A stretch of DNA of 64,000 nt from an uncultured Bryobacteraceae bacterium (GCA_938003835.1 CALKXJ010000024.1:1-64000), one strand, 5' to 3'. Shown: positions 40,839-49,887, counted from the stretch's first letter. Numbers and translations are program-made. The notes: generated by a model not told the origin, from the letters alone.

Positions 40839-42770
40839 TCAGGCGGCTGAGTGGGCGTCGAGCGTCTCGGCGATCTGCTCCCACTCGGCCATGAGGCGAT
40901 CGAGCTCGGCGCGGTGCTGTTCGGCGAGCGCCGCCAGCCGCCGGCTCTCCTCGGCGCTGCGGAAGACCGCGAGCTGCTCGTCGCATTCGCGGATGGCCGC
41001 CTCGGTCCGCGCGATCAGTTCTTCGAGCTCTTCGCATCGCTCCTTGAGGCGGCGCAGCAGGATCGGGTTCAGGCGCTTGGGTCGCGTCTGGGCGCGCTCG
41101 GACGGCGCCTGGACCGGCGTCTCCGGCGCGGCAGGCTGCGGGGAGGGTTCGAACGCCGCCTCGCTCTGCTGCTGTTTCCGCCACAGGTAGGCCTCGTAGT
41201 TGCCGGGGTAGATCTCCACACCACCGCCGCCCACCTCGAAGACGCGCGTGGCCAGCTTGTCGATGAAGTAGCGGTCGTGGGAAACGAAGACCACCGTACC
41301 CGTGTAGCCTTCCAGTGCCTCGAGCAGCACGTCCTTGGCGCGCATGTCCAGGTGATTGGTGGGCTCGTCGAGCAGCAGGAAGTTCGAGGGCGCCACCAGC
41401 ATGCGCGCCAGGGCGTAGCGGTTGCGCTCCCCGCCCGAGAGCACCCCTACGGGCTTGAGCACGTCGTCGCCCGAAAACAGAAAGCAGCCGAGCAGGTTGC
41501 GCAGCTCAGTGAGCGTCCAGGAGGGAGCGACGCCGGCCAAATCGTCGAGCAGCCGCGCCTGGGCATCGAGCTCCTTGTACTGATCCTGCGCGAAGTAGCT
41601 TGGCTCGACGTTGTGACCCAGGCGGTACTCGCCCCCGCTCAGCGGCTCGACGCCGGCCAGCAGCTTGAGCAGCGTCGATTTCCCGGCGCCGTTCGGCCCG
41701 ATGAGCGCGATCCGCTCGCCGCGTTCGATCAGGAAGCTCAGGTTTTCGAAGACCCGGTGCGCGCCGTAGCTCTTCGAGACGCCGCGGAATTCGGCCACGA
41801 CGCGCCCGCTCGGCCTGGGCTGCGGAAAGCGGAAGCGGATGGTCTTTTCCTCGGGCGGAATCTCGATCCGCTCGATCTTTTCGAGCTCCTTGATCCGGCT
41901 CTGCACCTGGCGCGCCTTCGAAGCCTTGTAGCGAAACCGGTTGATGAAGGCCTCGAGCTGGGCGATCCGCTCCTGCTGGTTGCGCCAGGCGGCCTCGAGC
42001 TGCGCCAGGCGCGCCTGTTTCTGCTCGCGGTATTTCGAGTAGTTGCCCGCATAGAAGTGCAGCCGCCGGTTCCAGATCTCGACCGTCCTGGTGACGGTTA
42101 CGTCGAGGAAGTAGCGGTCGTGGGAGACCAGCACATAGGCGTGTGGGTAGCCTCTCAGGTATTCCTCGAGCCAGTTGCGCGCCTCGAGATCGAGGTGGTT
42201 CGTCGGCTCGTCGAGCAGCAGCAGGTTCGGCTTTTCCAGCAGCAATTTGGCCAGCGCGATGCGCATCTGCCAGCCGCCGGAGAACTCCTCGGTCCGCCGC
42301 CGCCAGTCCTTCGGGGCGAAGCCGAGCCCGGTGAGCACGGCGCCGACCTGCGCTTCGAGCGCATAGCCGTCGCGGTTGCGGAACTCGCTCTCGAGAGCAT
42401 GGAGGCGGTCGGCAGCGGCGCGGTAGGCCTCGCCCGCCGGGTCGAGCTCGGCCAGGCGCCGCCGGAGCGTCTCGAGTTCCTGCTCGATCGCCCGCAGGTC
42501 GCCAAAGACCGACAGGCACTCGCCGAAGACCGTTCGGCCTCTGAGTTCGAGGCCTTCCTGGGGCAGGTACCCCGCCGTGACTCCCTTGGCGCGCACGATC
42601 GAGCCGGCGTCGGGCGTCTCCAGACCGGCAAGCATTCTGAGTAGCGTCGTCTTGCCGGTCCCGTTGGCGCCCACCAGCCCGATGCGATCCGAGGGCGTGA
42701 TCAGCCAGTCCACCTCTTCGAACAGGGTCCGGTCGCCGAACCGCTTGGCGACGCCGGTGAGCTGGATCAT
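40839..42770 (-). CDS. ABC-F family ATPase (Uup/EttA-like)
   Basis: This 643-residue protein has two ABC domains on one chain and no membrane segments. The first has Walker A GANGTGKTTL and signature SGGWQMRIALAK; the second has GPNGAGKSTL and SGGERNRYALARM. Both have LLLLDEPTNHLD Walker B motifs. A charged linker (about residues 240-315) separates them, and a C-terminal coiled coil of about 90 residues follows, as in Uup. ABC-F proteins act on ribosomes or branched DNA rather than in transport. The gene overlaps the D-aminoacylase family gene by 4 nt and converges on gene C of the giant cassette with 18 nt between stops. Confidence 0.93.
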   Translation of the reverse strand: MIQLTGVAKRFGDRTLFEEVDWLITPSDRIGLVGANGTGKTTLLRMLAGLETPDAGSIVRAKGVTAGYLPQEGLELRGRTVFGECLSVFGDLRAIEQELETLRRRLAELDPAGEAYRAAADRLHALESEFRNRDGYALEAQVGAVLTGLGFAPKDWRRRTEEFSGGWQMRIALAKLLLEKPNLLLLDEPTNHLDLEARNWLEEYLRGYPHAYVLVSHDRYFLDVTVTRTVEIWNRRLHFYAGNYSKYREQKQARLAQLEAAWRNQQERIAQLEAFINRFRYKASKARQVQSRIKELEKIERIEIPPEEKTIRFRFPQPRPSGRVVAEFRGVSKSYGAHRVFENLSFLIERGERIALIGPNGAGKSTLLKLLAGVEPLSGGEYRLGHNVEPSYFAQDQYKELDAQARLLDDLAGVAPSWTLTELRNLLGCFLFSGDDVLKPVGVLSGGERNRYALARMLVAPSNFLLLDEPTNHLDMRAKDVLLEALEGYTGTVVFVSHDRYFIDKLATRVFEVGGGGVEIYPGNYEAYLWRKQQQSEAAFEPSPQPAAPETPVQAPSERAQTRPKRLNPILLRRLKERCEELEELIARTEAAIRECDEQLAVFRSAEESRRLAALAEQHRAELDRLMAEWEQIAETLDAHSAA

Positions 42771-44356
42771 GGCTGCGCGGGCGAGACGCTTTCGTGCCCG
42801 AGGAAGCGCCGGCGCAGCACCTTGCCGGGCCGGCGCCCGGTGAGCTTCTCCTCATCGACCACCGCGACGCCGTTGACCAGCACCAGCTCGAAGCCGGCCG
42901 AGTACTGATGGGGATCCTCGAACGTGGCGCGGTCCTCGACGCGTTCGGGATCGAACAGCACCAGGTCGGCCGCGAAACCCTCGGCGATCAAGCCGCGGTC
43001 GCGAAAGCCGAAGGTACGCGCCGGAAGCGACGTCATGCGGCGCACGGCATCCTCGAGCGTGAGCAGGCCCTGTTCCCGCACGAACCGGGCAAGCACGCGG
43101 GCATTGGTGCCGTAGGAGCGCGGGTGCGGCTTGCCTTCGCCGAAGACGATGGTGGAGCCGTCGCTCGCCACCGCCGTGTTCGGGTAGCGCAGAATGCGCT
43201 CGACGTCCTCGATCGACATGGTGTGATAGACCATCGAGGCGCCGCCCTGGTTGAGCATCTCGAGCACGGTAAGCGCCTCGTTGGCGCTAGTGGCGGCGCG
43301 GCCGCGCAGCCGGTTCACCTCGCTGATGGTCTTGCCCTCGAGCGACGGGTCGGCCTCGAAGCGCGCCACCGCGGCGAAGGCATAATCGGGCTGGCCGCGC
43401 TCCTCGAGCAGCTCAAGCATGCCCTTCAGGATCCGCGAGCGCGTCTCGGCGTCGGCCAGCCGCTGTTTGAGCTGCTCTTCGCCCCCGGCAAGCGCCCAGC
43501 TCGGCAGCAGGATGCCCAGGCCCGTCGAGGAGCGATCGTAGGGGTACTGGTCCACCACCACGTCCAGGCCCTCGCGGCGCGCCTTTTCGATGAGGGCGAT
43601 CGCCTTGGGGCTCGAGCCCCAGGCGCGGCGGCTGCTCGCCTTGAAGTGCGAGATCTGGACTGGAATGTCGGCCTCCTGTCCGACCCGAATGGCCTCTTCG
43701 ATCGCCTCCAGCCACCGGACGCCCTCGTTGCGCAAATGCGTCGCATAGACGCCGCCGTAGCGCGCCGCTACGCGGGCCAGCGCGATGATCTCGGAGGTGT
43801 CGGCGAAGATTCCCGGCACGTAGATCAGGCCGGTGGAGAGGCCGACCGCTCCGGCGCGCATCCCCTGCTCGAGGAGCGCCTCCATCCGCGCCAGCTCCTC
43901 CGCCGTGGGCGCGCGCTGCTCGCTGCCCATCACTTCGCGCCGCACGGTGTTGTGGCCGACGAGCGAGGCGACGTTCAGGCCCAGGCCGAGCTCTTCGAGC
44001 GTGCGGAACCAGCCGGCCAGATCGGCCTTCGAGGAGCCGCAGTTGCCCGTGACGATGGTGGTGACCCCGTCGAAGACGAAGTTGTCGCCGCCGGGCACCT
44101 GCTCGAGCGTTCGCTCGACATGGGTGTGGACGTCGATGAAGCCCGGCGCCAGCACCTTGCCGGCGGCGTCGATGACGCGATCGGCTTGGGCATTGGTGAG
44201 GTCGCCGATCGCGGCGATCCTGCCGTCTTTAACCCCGACGTCGGCCAGATACCAGGGATTGCCCGTGCCGTCGACCACTCTGGCGTTGCGGAAAACCCAG
44301 TCGAATTCGGCGCCGGCGAGCGGCAGCCAGATCAGAAGCAGCAAGAGTCGGCGCAT
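42767..44356 (-). CDS. Exported N-acyl-D-amino-acid deacylase family amidohydrolase
   Basis: The 529-residue protein starts with a signal peptide (MRRLLLLLIWLPLAGAEF). The amidohydrolase barrel shows DVHTHVERTLEQVPGG with the first metal-binding His pair, and TTIVTGNCGSS, where the cysteine is a metal ligand typical of D-aminoacylases. Additional motifs are IPVQISHFKAS and GFRDRGLIAEGFAADLVLFDPE near the end. Members remove acyl groups from D-amino acids or cleave D-peptides; Solibacter-type genomes carry many paralogues. It lies between accD and the ABC-F gene and overlaps the latter by 4 nt. The exact substrate is not predictable. Confidence 0.9.
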   Translation of the reverse strand: MRRLLLLLIWLPLAGAEFDWVFRNARVVDGTGNPWYLADVGVKDGRIAAIGDLTNAQADRVIDAAGKVLAPGFIDVHTHVERTLEQVPGGDNFVFDGVTTIVTGNCGSSKADLAGWFRTLEELGLGLNVASLVGHNTVRREVMGSEQRAPTAEELARMEALLEQGMRAGAVGLSTGLIYVPGIFADTSEIIALARVAARYGGVYATHLRNEGVRWLEAIEEAIRVGQEADIPVQISHFKASSRRAWGSSPKAIALIEKARREGLDVVVDQYPYDRSSTGLGILLPSWALAGGEEQLKQRLADAETRSRILKGMLELLEERGQPDYAFAAVARFEADPSLEGKTISEVNRLRGRAATSANEALTVLEMLNQGGASMVYHTMSIEDVERILRYPNTAVASDGSTIVFGEGKPHPRSYGTNARVLARFVREQGLLTLEDAVRRMTSLPARTFGFRDRGLIAEGFAADLVLFDPERVEDRATFEDPHQYSAGFELVLVNGVAVVDEEKLTGRRPGKVLRRRFLGHESVSPAQP

Positions 44357-44372
44357 GACAGGTTTTTCGAAT

Positions 44373-45224
44373 CTAGGCGAGCGGCCCGCAGAGAAAGTCC
44401 AGAGCGCGAGCCAGAAAGCTCTTCAAGTCGTGCCGCCTGACCACCGCATCGAGAAAACCGTGCGCCAGCAGGAACTCGGCGCGCTGGAAGCCTTCGGGCA
44501 GCTTCTGCCGGATGGTCTGTTCGATGACGCGCGGGCCGGCGAAGCCGATCAGGGCGCCCGGTTCGGCGATGTTCAGATCGCCCAGCATGGCGAAGCTGGC
44601 CGTGACGCCTCCGGTGGTGGGGTCGGTCAGCACGCTGATGAAGGGCACGCGGGCCTCGTCCAGGCGCATCAGGGCGGCCGAGATCTTCGCCATCTGCATC
44701 AGGCTGACGGCGCCTTCCTGCATGCGCGCGCCGCCGGAGGCCGAGACGATCACCAGCGGGGTGCGCTCCGCCAGCGAGCGCTCGATGGCGCGGGTGATCT
44801 TCTCGCCGACCACAGCGCCCATGCTGCCGCCGATGAACTTGAGCTCGAGCACGCAGATGTTGATCTTGCGGCCGCCCAGCGAGCCGGTGGCCGAGATCAC
44901 CGCGTCGGGGAGCTTCGTCTTCTGGCGCATGACGGCCAGACGCTGGCGGTAGGGCACGGCGTCATGAAAGCTGAGCGGATCGGTGGAACGCAGGTCCCTG
45001 TCGTGCTCCTGCCACTCGCCATCGAGCAGGAGCTTCAGCCGCTTGACGGCATCGATCTTGAAGTGATAGCCGCACTTGGGGCAGACGTCGAGGTTCTCCT
45101 CCAAAGCCTTGCGCCAGAGGATCTGCGAGCAGCCCGGGCACTTCTCCCAAAGGCCCTCGGTCCGGACAGTCTTCTCGCCGGGCTCGGGAGCAACGCGGGG
45201 CTTGTCACGACTGAACCACGGCAT
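44373..45224 (-). CDS. accD: Acetyl-CoA carboxylase carboxyltransferase subunit beta
   Basis: The 283-residue protein begins with the AccD zinc ribbon (Cys29, Cys32, Cys48 and Cys51), then the carboxyltransferase crotonase-like fold: VISATGSLGGRKINICVLE, a GGSMGAVVGEKI loop and VSASGGARMQEG, which forms an oxyanion hole. With AccA it transfers carboxyl groups from biotin to acetyl-CoA for fatty acid synthesis. No accA gene is in the window. The gene is 16 nt upstream of the deacylase gene on the same strand. A GAAGGAAAG ribosome-binding site precedes the ATG. Confidence 0.96.
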   Translation of the reverse strand: MPWFSRDKPRVAPEPGEKTVRTEGLWEKCPGCSQILWRKALEENLDVCPKCGYHFKIDAVKRLKLLLDGEWQEHDRDLRSTDPLSFHDAVPYRQRLAVMRQKTKLPDAVISATGSLGGRKINICVLELKFIGGSMGAVVGEKITRAIERSLAERTPLVIVSASGGARMQEGAVSLMQMAKISAALMRLDEARVPFISVLTDPTTGGVTASFAMLGDLNIAEPGALIGFAGPRVIEQTIRQKLPEGFQRAEFLLAHGFLDAVVRRHDLKSFLARALDFLCGPLA

Positions 45225-45283
45225 CGGCAGCTTTCCTTCGCTCTACACTAGCGCGGCAGCGATAAGAGGCGCAATCGGCCCGA

Positions 45284-46534
45284 TCAGCCGGCGCGGAGTT
45301 CGCGGATGGTGATCCCCAGCAGCGCCAGCGTCAGCCCCGTCATAACCACCACCGAGACCCAGGCGACGAGATTGTACCAGCCGGGATTGACCCACTCCTT
45401 GAGCAGCTCCTTCTTATTCACCAACAGGACCATGAAGACCAGTACCAGCGGCAGCAGCATTCCGTTGAGGACCTGGGAAAGCAGAATCATCTTGACCAGC
45501 GGGAAGCCCGGCAGCAGAATCACGCCGGCGCCCACCACCACGAGGAAGCCGATGAGATTGTAAAAGATCTTGGCGTCGCGGTAGCGGTGATTAACCCCGG
45601 AAGGGAAGCCCAGCCCCTCGCAGACCGAGTAGGCGGTGGACAGAGGCAGGATGCAGGCAGCAAACAGCGAAGCATTCAACAGCCCGGCGCAGAACAGCAG
45701 GAAGGCATAACGGCCGAACGGTCGCAGGGCGAGGGCGGCGTCGGTGGCGTCGTTGATGTTGCGGGGATTCTCCGCCCAGATGGCCCCGGCGCAGGCGACG
45801 ATGATGAAGAAAGCGATGACGGTCATGACGATGCAGCCGACGATCACCTCGATGCGCGACTCGGCGTACTCGCGCGCGGTGATGCCCTTCTCGACCACCG
45901 CCGCCTGGAGGTAAAACTGCATCCAGGGCGCCACCGAGGTGCCCACCATGCCGATGAGCATGGTGATGTACTCCGGATCGATCAGCAGCACCGGGCGAAC
46001 ACTGTTGAACAACGCCTCTCCCCAGTTCGGCCGGACCATAACCCCGGAGATGATGTAGGCCACATAAAGCGCACAAGCCACCAGAAAGATCTTCTCGATG
46101 CGCTCGTACGTGCCTTTGACCACCAGCAGAAAGACGCCCACGGCCGCCAGCGGCACCGAGATGTAGCGACTGACGTTAAAAAGCTCGAGCGAGCTGGCCA
46201 CGCCGGCGAAGTTTGCCATGACGTTAGTAAGGTTGGCGCCGACGAGCGCGGCCATGACGAAGAAGGTGGTCCGCAAGCCGAACTCTTCGCGAATGAGATC
46301 TGAAAGCCCTTTGCCGGTGACGGCGCCCATCCGCGAGCACATCTCCTGGGTGACGATCAGCAGGATGGTGATCGGCAGCAGGGTCCACAAAGGCAGGTAA
46401 CCCCAGCGCGCTCCGGCCTGCGAGTAGGTGAATATGCCGCCGGCGTCGTTGTCCACGACCGCGGTCACGAAGCCGGGACCGATGACGGCGAAGAAGACCC
46501 CGATCCGGTATCGCAGCCGCTTCAGAACTTGCAC
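45284..46534 (-). CDS. Nramp-related divalent metal transporter with non-canonical metal site (NRMT-like, probably Mg2+)
   Basis: This 416-residue protein has 11 or so membrane helices and the SLC11 fold. The start is GTG at 46534. In helix 1 canonical transporters carry DPGN; here the aligned residues are DAGG in VVDNDAGGIF (Asp30 to Gly33). In helix 6 the usual MPH becomes APW (TSVAPWMQFYLQ, Ala202 in place of the metal-binding Met). From memory, loss of that Met is a hallmark of Nramp-related magnesium transporters (NRMT), so Mg2+ uptake is more likely than Mn2+ or Fe2+. It starts 6 nt after a soluble MgtE_N/CBS gene, which supports Mg2+. The energy source would be a gradient, not ATP. Confidence 0.85.
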   Translation of the reverse strand: MQVLKRLRYRIGVFFAVIGPGFVTAVVDNDAGGIFTYSQAGARWGYLPLWTLLPITILLIVTQEMCSRMGAVTGKGLSDLIREEFGLRTTFFVMAALVGANLTNVMANFAGVASSLELFNVSRYISVPLAAVGVFLLVVKGTYERIEKIFLVACALYVAYIISGVMVRPNWGEALFNSVRPVLLIDPEYITMLIGMVGTSVAPWMQFYLQAAVVEKGITAREYAESRIEVIVGCIVMTVIAFFIIVACAGAIWAENPRNINDATDAALALRPFGRYAFLLFCAGLLNASLFAACILPLSTAYSVCEGLGFPSGVNHRYRDAKIFYNLIGFLVVVGAGVILLPGFPLVKMILLSQVLNGMLLPLVLVFMVLLVNKKELLKEWVNPGWYNLVAWVSVVVMTGLTLALLGITIRELRAG

Positions 46535-46540
46535 CGGTAT

Positions 46541-47782
46541 CTATCGCTCCCGCAGCACGGAGATGATGTCATCGGCCGTGATTACTCCTTCGAGTTTGCC
46601 CTCCTCGTCCACGACGGGCAGGGTCAGCAGATTATATTTGTCGAACAGCTCGACGATTCGCTTCTGGCGCTCGCTCACCGAGACCGAGATGGTGGTGGGG
46701 GCGGCGAGCTCCCGGAGCGGCGTCGAGGCGGAGGCCACAAAGAGCCGCCCGAGCGGAACCGCGCCCACCAGCCGCTCCTCGCCGTCGATCAGAAAGAGCG
46801 TGTTCAGCGTCTCGAGCAGCTCCTCATTGCCGCGGAGCGCGGCAAAGGCGTCGGCCACCGTGGCGCTCTCGTGCAGGGCGACGAAACGGGTGTCCATGAG
46901 CCCGCCGGCGGTGTCTTCGGCAAATTCGAGCAGCTCCCGAACCTCGGCCTTGGGCTCGGTCTCCATCTCCTCGAAAATCTCCTCCGTCTTCGCCTCCGCA
47001 AGTTCGCCCAACAGGTCGGCTGCCTCGTCCGGCGCCATCTCTTCGACGATCTCGGCGGCCTTCTCCGGCTCGAGCGCCTCGAGGATCGAGGTCTGGATCT
47101 CGGGCTCCACCTCGCTGAGTGCCTCGGCCGCCACCTCGCTGTCAATGGAGGCGATGATGGCCTCGCGCTCCTCGGGCCCCAGCTCCTCGACGATGTCGGC
47201 CAGATCGGCCGGGTGCATCTTCTCGAGCAGCTCGTTGGTGATGTTGAGCCGCAGGCGGCGCTGCGGGTCCGGCTCGACGATATTGCAGAACTGCCAGGGG
47301 ATGGAGTGGGGTGGAATCGGCGCCTGCAACCGGCGGATCCAGCGCGGCGGCAGCACCCCCTGAAACAGCCGGCGGAAAACGCTCCGCAGGCCGATATCGA
47401 CCTCGAGAATGTGCAGCTCGTCGTGCCCGCCGGCGGAGCGAATCTCGAAGGTGATGTCGGTCACCCGGACCACCTTGCGGCCCTGGGCGTCGATGATCTG
47501 CTGGTCCAGCAGATCGCGCACGACGCGCAGCATGTACTCGTCGTCGTGATACGGGGTGAGAATTTCCTCGCGGAGGCGCAGACCGTCGAGCGCAATCGTC
47601 TCGACGTGTTCGTGGCGGACGGTCAACCAGGCCCAGCCGCCCCCCACCAGGAAGCGGTCGACGCGCGAGGGATCGATCAGCGGAACGAGCGCGGCGTCCC
47701 GGATGCGGCCGATGGTGCGCCCGCGGCGGTCCCGGACCTTGAGGCCCACCAGCTCCGTGAGGTAGAGGAGTCTCTCCGCCAT
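46541..47782 (-). CDS. Soluble PRC-barrel / MgtE_N / CBS-pair protein (Mg2+ sensing domain)
   Basis: The 413-residue protein has two PRC-barrel-like segments first (about residues 10-75 and 85-150), then an MgtE N-domain of acidic helical repeats (LEKMHPADLADIVEELGPEE to about residue 300), then two CBS motifs (DTRFVALHESATVADAF and LTLPVVDEEGKLEGVITADDIISVL). MgtE channels have this same N-domain and CBS pair fused to membrane helices, where they close the channel at high Mg2+. Here the membrane part is absent and the next gene is an Nramp-related transporter. It is therefore probably a separate Mg2+ sensor or gate for that transporter, by analogy. Confidence 0.87.
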   Translation of the reverse strand: MAERLLYLTELVGLKVRDRRGRTIGRIRDAALVPLIDPSRVDRFLVGGGWAWLTVRHEHVETIALDGLRLREEILTPYHDDEYMLRVVRDLLDQQIIDAQGRKVVRVTDITFEIRSAGGHDELHILEVDIGLRSVFRRLFQGVLPPRWIRRLQAPIPPHSIPWQFCNIVEPDPQRRLRLNITNELLEKMHPADLADIVEELGPEEREAIIASIDSEVAAEALSEVEPEIQTSILEALEPEKAAEIVEEMAPDEAADLLGELAEAKTEEIFEEMETEPKAEVRELLEFAEDTAGGLMDTRFVALHESATVADAFAALRGNEELLETLNTLFLIDGEERLVGAVPLGRLFVASASTPLRELAAPTTISVSVSERQKRIVELFDKYNLLTLPVVDEEGKLEGVITADDIISVLRER

Positions 47783-47937
47783 CCTGAAACGTCCGCGTTC
47801 ATAACCCGGACCCGGGCGCCCCGCGGGCGTCTCGGAAGTTCTCTGCCGCTGGCGGCGCGCCCTACATCTTCGTCCTGCCTAGTTTTCACTATGCACGATC
47901 GGGAGCGGCGGCCGCAACCGAAAATTCCAATTTGATT

Positions 47938-48978
47938 TCAAACACTCTGTAGGGCGGCGCACAGGGCGGCCGTGAGCTCATCCGTCGTGGCGGAGCCGCC
48001 GAGATCCGGCGTCAGGACACGCCCTCGGGCCAGCACCGCCTCGACGGCGCGCCGGATCCGCGCGGCCGCCGCCCCCTCGCCCAGATGCTCGAGCAGCAGG
48101 ACGGCGGAAAGCACCATGGCGACAGGATTGGCGATGCCGCGCCCGGCAATGTCCGGCGCCGCACCGTGCACCGGCTCGAACATGGCCGCCTCCGCGCCCA
48201 GATTGGCGCCGGGCGCCAGGCCCAGGCTGCCAACCAGGCCCGCCGCAAGGTCGGAGAGGATGTCGCCGTACTGGTTGGGGCACGCCAGGACGTCGAACCG
48301 CTGCGGCTCCTTGACCAGCCGGTAGCAGGCGGCATCGACGGCCTCCTCGGAGAACTCAAGCGGCGGGCGCGCCTCGACCACGCGCCGCACCGTCTCGAGA
48401 AACAGGCCGTCGGTGAGGTGCAGGACGTTCGCTTTGTGAACCGCCGTGATCAGTCGCCGGCCGCGGCCTAGGGCGTACTCGCAGGCGAAGCGCGCCAGCC
48501 GCTCGGTGGCCGCCCGCGTGATGCGCTTGACCGCCTCGGCGCAGCCCGGCTCGGGTTCGCGCTCCTCGCCGATATAGATGTCCTCGGTAATCTCGCGGAA
48601 AATGATGACATCCATGGCGGCGTAGGCGCCCGAGAGAGTTGCGAAGCCGCGCACCGGCCGGACATTGACGAACAGTCCCAGCTCTCGCCGCAGCGCGCTG
48701 TTGATGCTGGGATAGCGGCGGGGGCCGCCTTCGTTTGTCACCGTGATGCCGCCGGTCCGCCGTCCCGCCAGAAGCGGCGCCTTGAGCGCCACGCGCAGCC
48801 GGCGTATGGTGGCGAGCGCCGCCCCGGGCAACGCCTCGCCGCTTGTCGCGCGCGCCGCTTCACCGGCTTGAACCTCATGCCAGCGGATGGCCACGCCGGC
48901 CGCCTCGACGACACGCTGAGCCGCTTCCGTAATCTCCGGACCGATCCCGTCGCCGGGGATCACCGCTACCTCGTGCAT
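47938..48978 (-). CDS. Isocitrate/isopropylmalate family dehydrogenase, probably NAD-dependent isocitrate dehydrogenase
   Basis: From the ATG at 48978 the protein has 346 residues; longer open frame upstream would overlap the divergent gene and is not homologous. The first residues (VAVIPGDGIGPEI) are the family start. Substrate-site features favour isocitrate: NVRPVRG, and FREITEDIYIGEE, where isopropylmalate dehydrogenases would have VRELTGG. The metal and NAD region is NQYGDILSDLAAGLVG and FEPVHGAAPDIAG. It is 155 nt from the MgtE_N/CBS gene, on the same strand. A possible alternative is a homoisocitrate or tartrate dehydrogenase, but the ITEDIY motif argues for isocitrate. Confidence 0.88.
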   Translation of the reverse strand: MHEVAVIPGDGIGPEITEAAQRVVEAAGVAIRWHEVQAGEAARATSGEALPGAALATIRRLRVALKAPLLAGRRTGGITVTNEGGPRRYPSINSALRRELGLFVNVRPVRGFATLSGAYAAMDVIIFREITEDIYIGEEREPEPGCAEAVKRITRAATERLARFACEYALGRGRRLITAVHKANVLHLTDGLFLETVRRVVEARPPLEFSEEAVDAACYRLVKEPQRFDVLACPNQYGDILSDLAAGLVGSLGLAPGANLGAEAAMFEPVHGAAPDIAGRGIANPVAMVLSAVLLLEHLGEGAAAARIRRAVEAVLARGRVLTPDLGGSATTDELTAALCAALQSV

Positions 48979-49026
48979 GTCCACCCTCGGGCGCGCCAGA
49001 GCCCGGCGCCCTCGCCGGATTCTACA

Positions 49027-49419
49027 ATGGCAGGCGCGGTGTGTGCGATGCGCCCGGGGCCAGACCCGAAGCTCTTGCGGCGGATTCTCCGCGACGGCAT
49101 GCGGCCGTCGGAGGAGCGCGACGCCCGCATCCGCGCGGTGGTCGCTTCCATCCCGCGCGGCAAGGTGGCAACCTACGGCCAGGTGGCGGCCGCGGCCGGC
49201 TACCCGCTCTATCACCGCCTGGTGGTGCGCATCCTGCGCCAGGCGGGAGACCGCCTGCCCTGGCAGCGGGTGGTGGGCGCCGGCGGCGAGATCAAGCTCA
49301 AGCGCGAGGCCGGTCTCGAACAACGCCGGCGCTTGGAACTCGAGGGCGTCGCCTTCCGCGGCCGCCGCGTCGACATGGAGCGGCACCAGTTCCGGTTGCG
49401 GACCTGGGAGCTGCCGTGA
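49027..49419 (+). CDS. MGMT-family alkyltransferase-like protein (ATL)
   Basis: The 130-residue protein has the C-terminal alkylguanine-transferase DNA-binding fold: SIPRGKVATYGQVAAAAGYP and a helix-turn-helix. In real methyltransferases the active site is PCHR; here it reads PWQR (Trp79), so no alkyl transfer is possible. Such ATL proteins bind O6-alkylguanine and recruit nucleotide excision repair. A uvrB gene lies 470 nt further on the same strand, which suits that role, although a pseudogene on the other strand separates them. The ATG at 49027 is 48 nt from the divergent IDH start; the ATG at 49048 is an alternative. No ribosome-binding site is clear. Confidence 0.85.
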   Translation: MAGAVCAMRPGPDPKLLRRILRDGMRPSEERDARIRAVVASIPRGKVATYGQVAAAAGYPLYHRLVVRILRQAGDRLPWQRVVGAGGEIKLKREAGLEQRRRLELEGVAFRGRRVDMERHQFRLRTWELP

Positions 49420-49446
49420 AGGCCGTCAGAAGTCTCCCTCCTTCAC

Positions 49447-49821
49447 CTACGGATACCTCCACAGCGTCCCTGGCAGGATCACCGACTTAATCCAGGCCCG
49501 GAGGGAGTCGGCTCCGGCCGTGCCGAGGAGCCGGCGGCCGAATCGCTCGTGCACCGCTTCGAGAGAGGCGGCGATCGGCTGGCCGTCGGGGACGTTCCGG
49601 AAGTAATGCACCAGGAAAAGAGGGGAGCCGATAACGCCCGCCCAGATCTCCAGAATCGCCTCCACCTGATCGGCGAGCACTCCCTGGACTGGCCTAGCAC
49701 GCGGACGTCGTCCTCGCCGAACCGCACACACTGCTTGAGCCTGTCGATGTCCTCGAGCAGGATCCGCGCGCGGCACCGGAGCATCGCCGTAAGCGTAGCC
49801 GGGAATTTGAGAAGTCGCCAT
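49447..49821 (-). pseudogene. Frameshifted protoglobin remnant
   Basis: The minus-strand sequence opens [13 protein letters not shown], the typical protoglobin N terminus. The next segment, [24 protein letters not shown], is in a different frame, and [27 protein letters not shown] returns to the first frame. Two frame changes within about 60 codons are therefore needed. After RFGRRLLGT the match to protoglobins ends; the last 25 residues are unrelated, so the haem pocket is incomplete. Protoglobins bind haem and act in gas sensing, often fused to signalling domains; none is fused here. Sequencing error could explain one shift, but not both plus the truncation. Confidence 0.7.
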
Positions 49822-49874
49822 TGCCTTCTCACTGCTCTCCGCGTTGGAACGATGGCCCGCCGCCGGCGACGCCC

Positions 49875-49880
49875 TATACT
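49875..49880 (+). promoter_or_regulatory. Candidate -10 box of uvrB, implying a leaderless transcript
   Basis: TATACT ends 7 nt before the GTG at 49888. Transcription would start at or next to the start codon, giving a leaderless message. The -35 is not convincing. A LexA-type SOS box was not seen. Confidence 0.45.
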
Positions 49881-49887
49881 AAGTAAC

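Noticed and set aside
48979-49386. A 136-residue N-terminal extension of the isocitrate dehydrogenase
   Set aside because: It would overlap the divergent ATL gene, lacks homology, and the ATG at 48978 gives the standard family start.
49479-49832. An intact gene of 117 codons on the minus strand
   Set aside because: Only its middle part matches protoglobin; the ends are out of frame, so it is part of the pseudogene.
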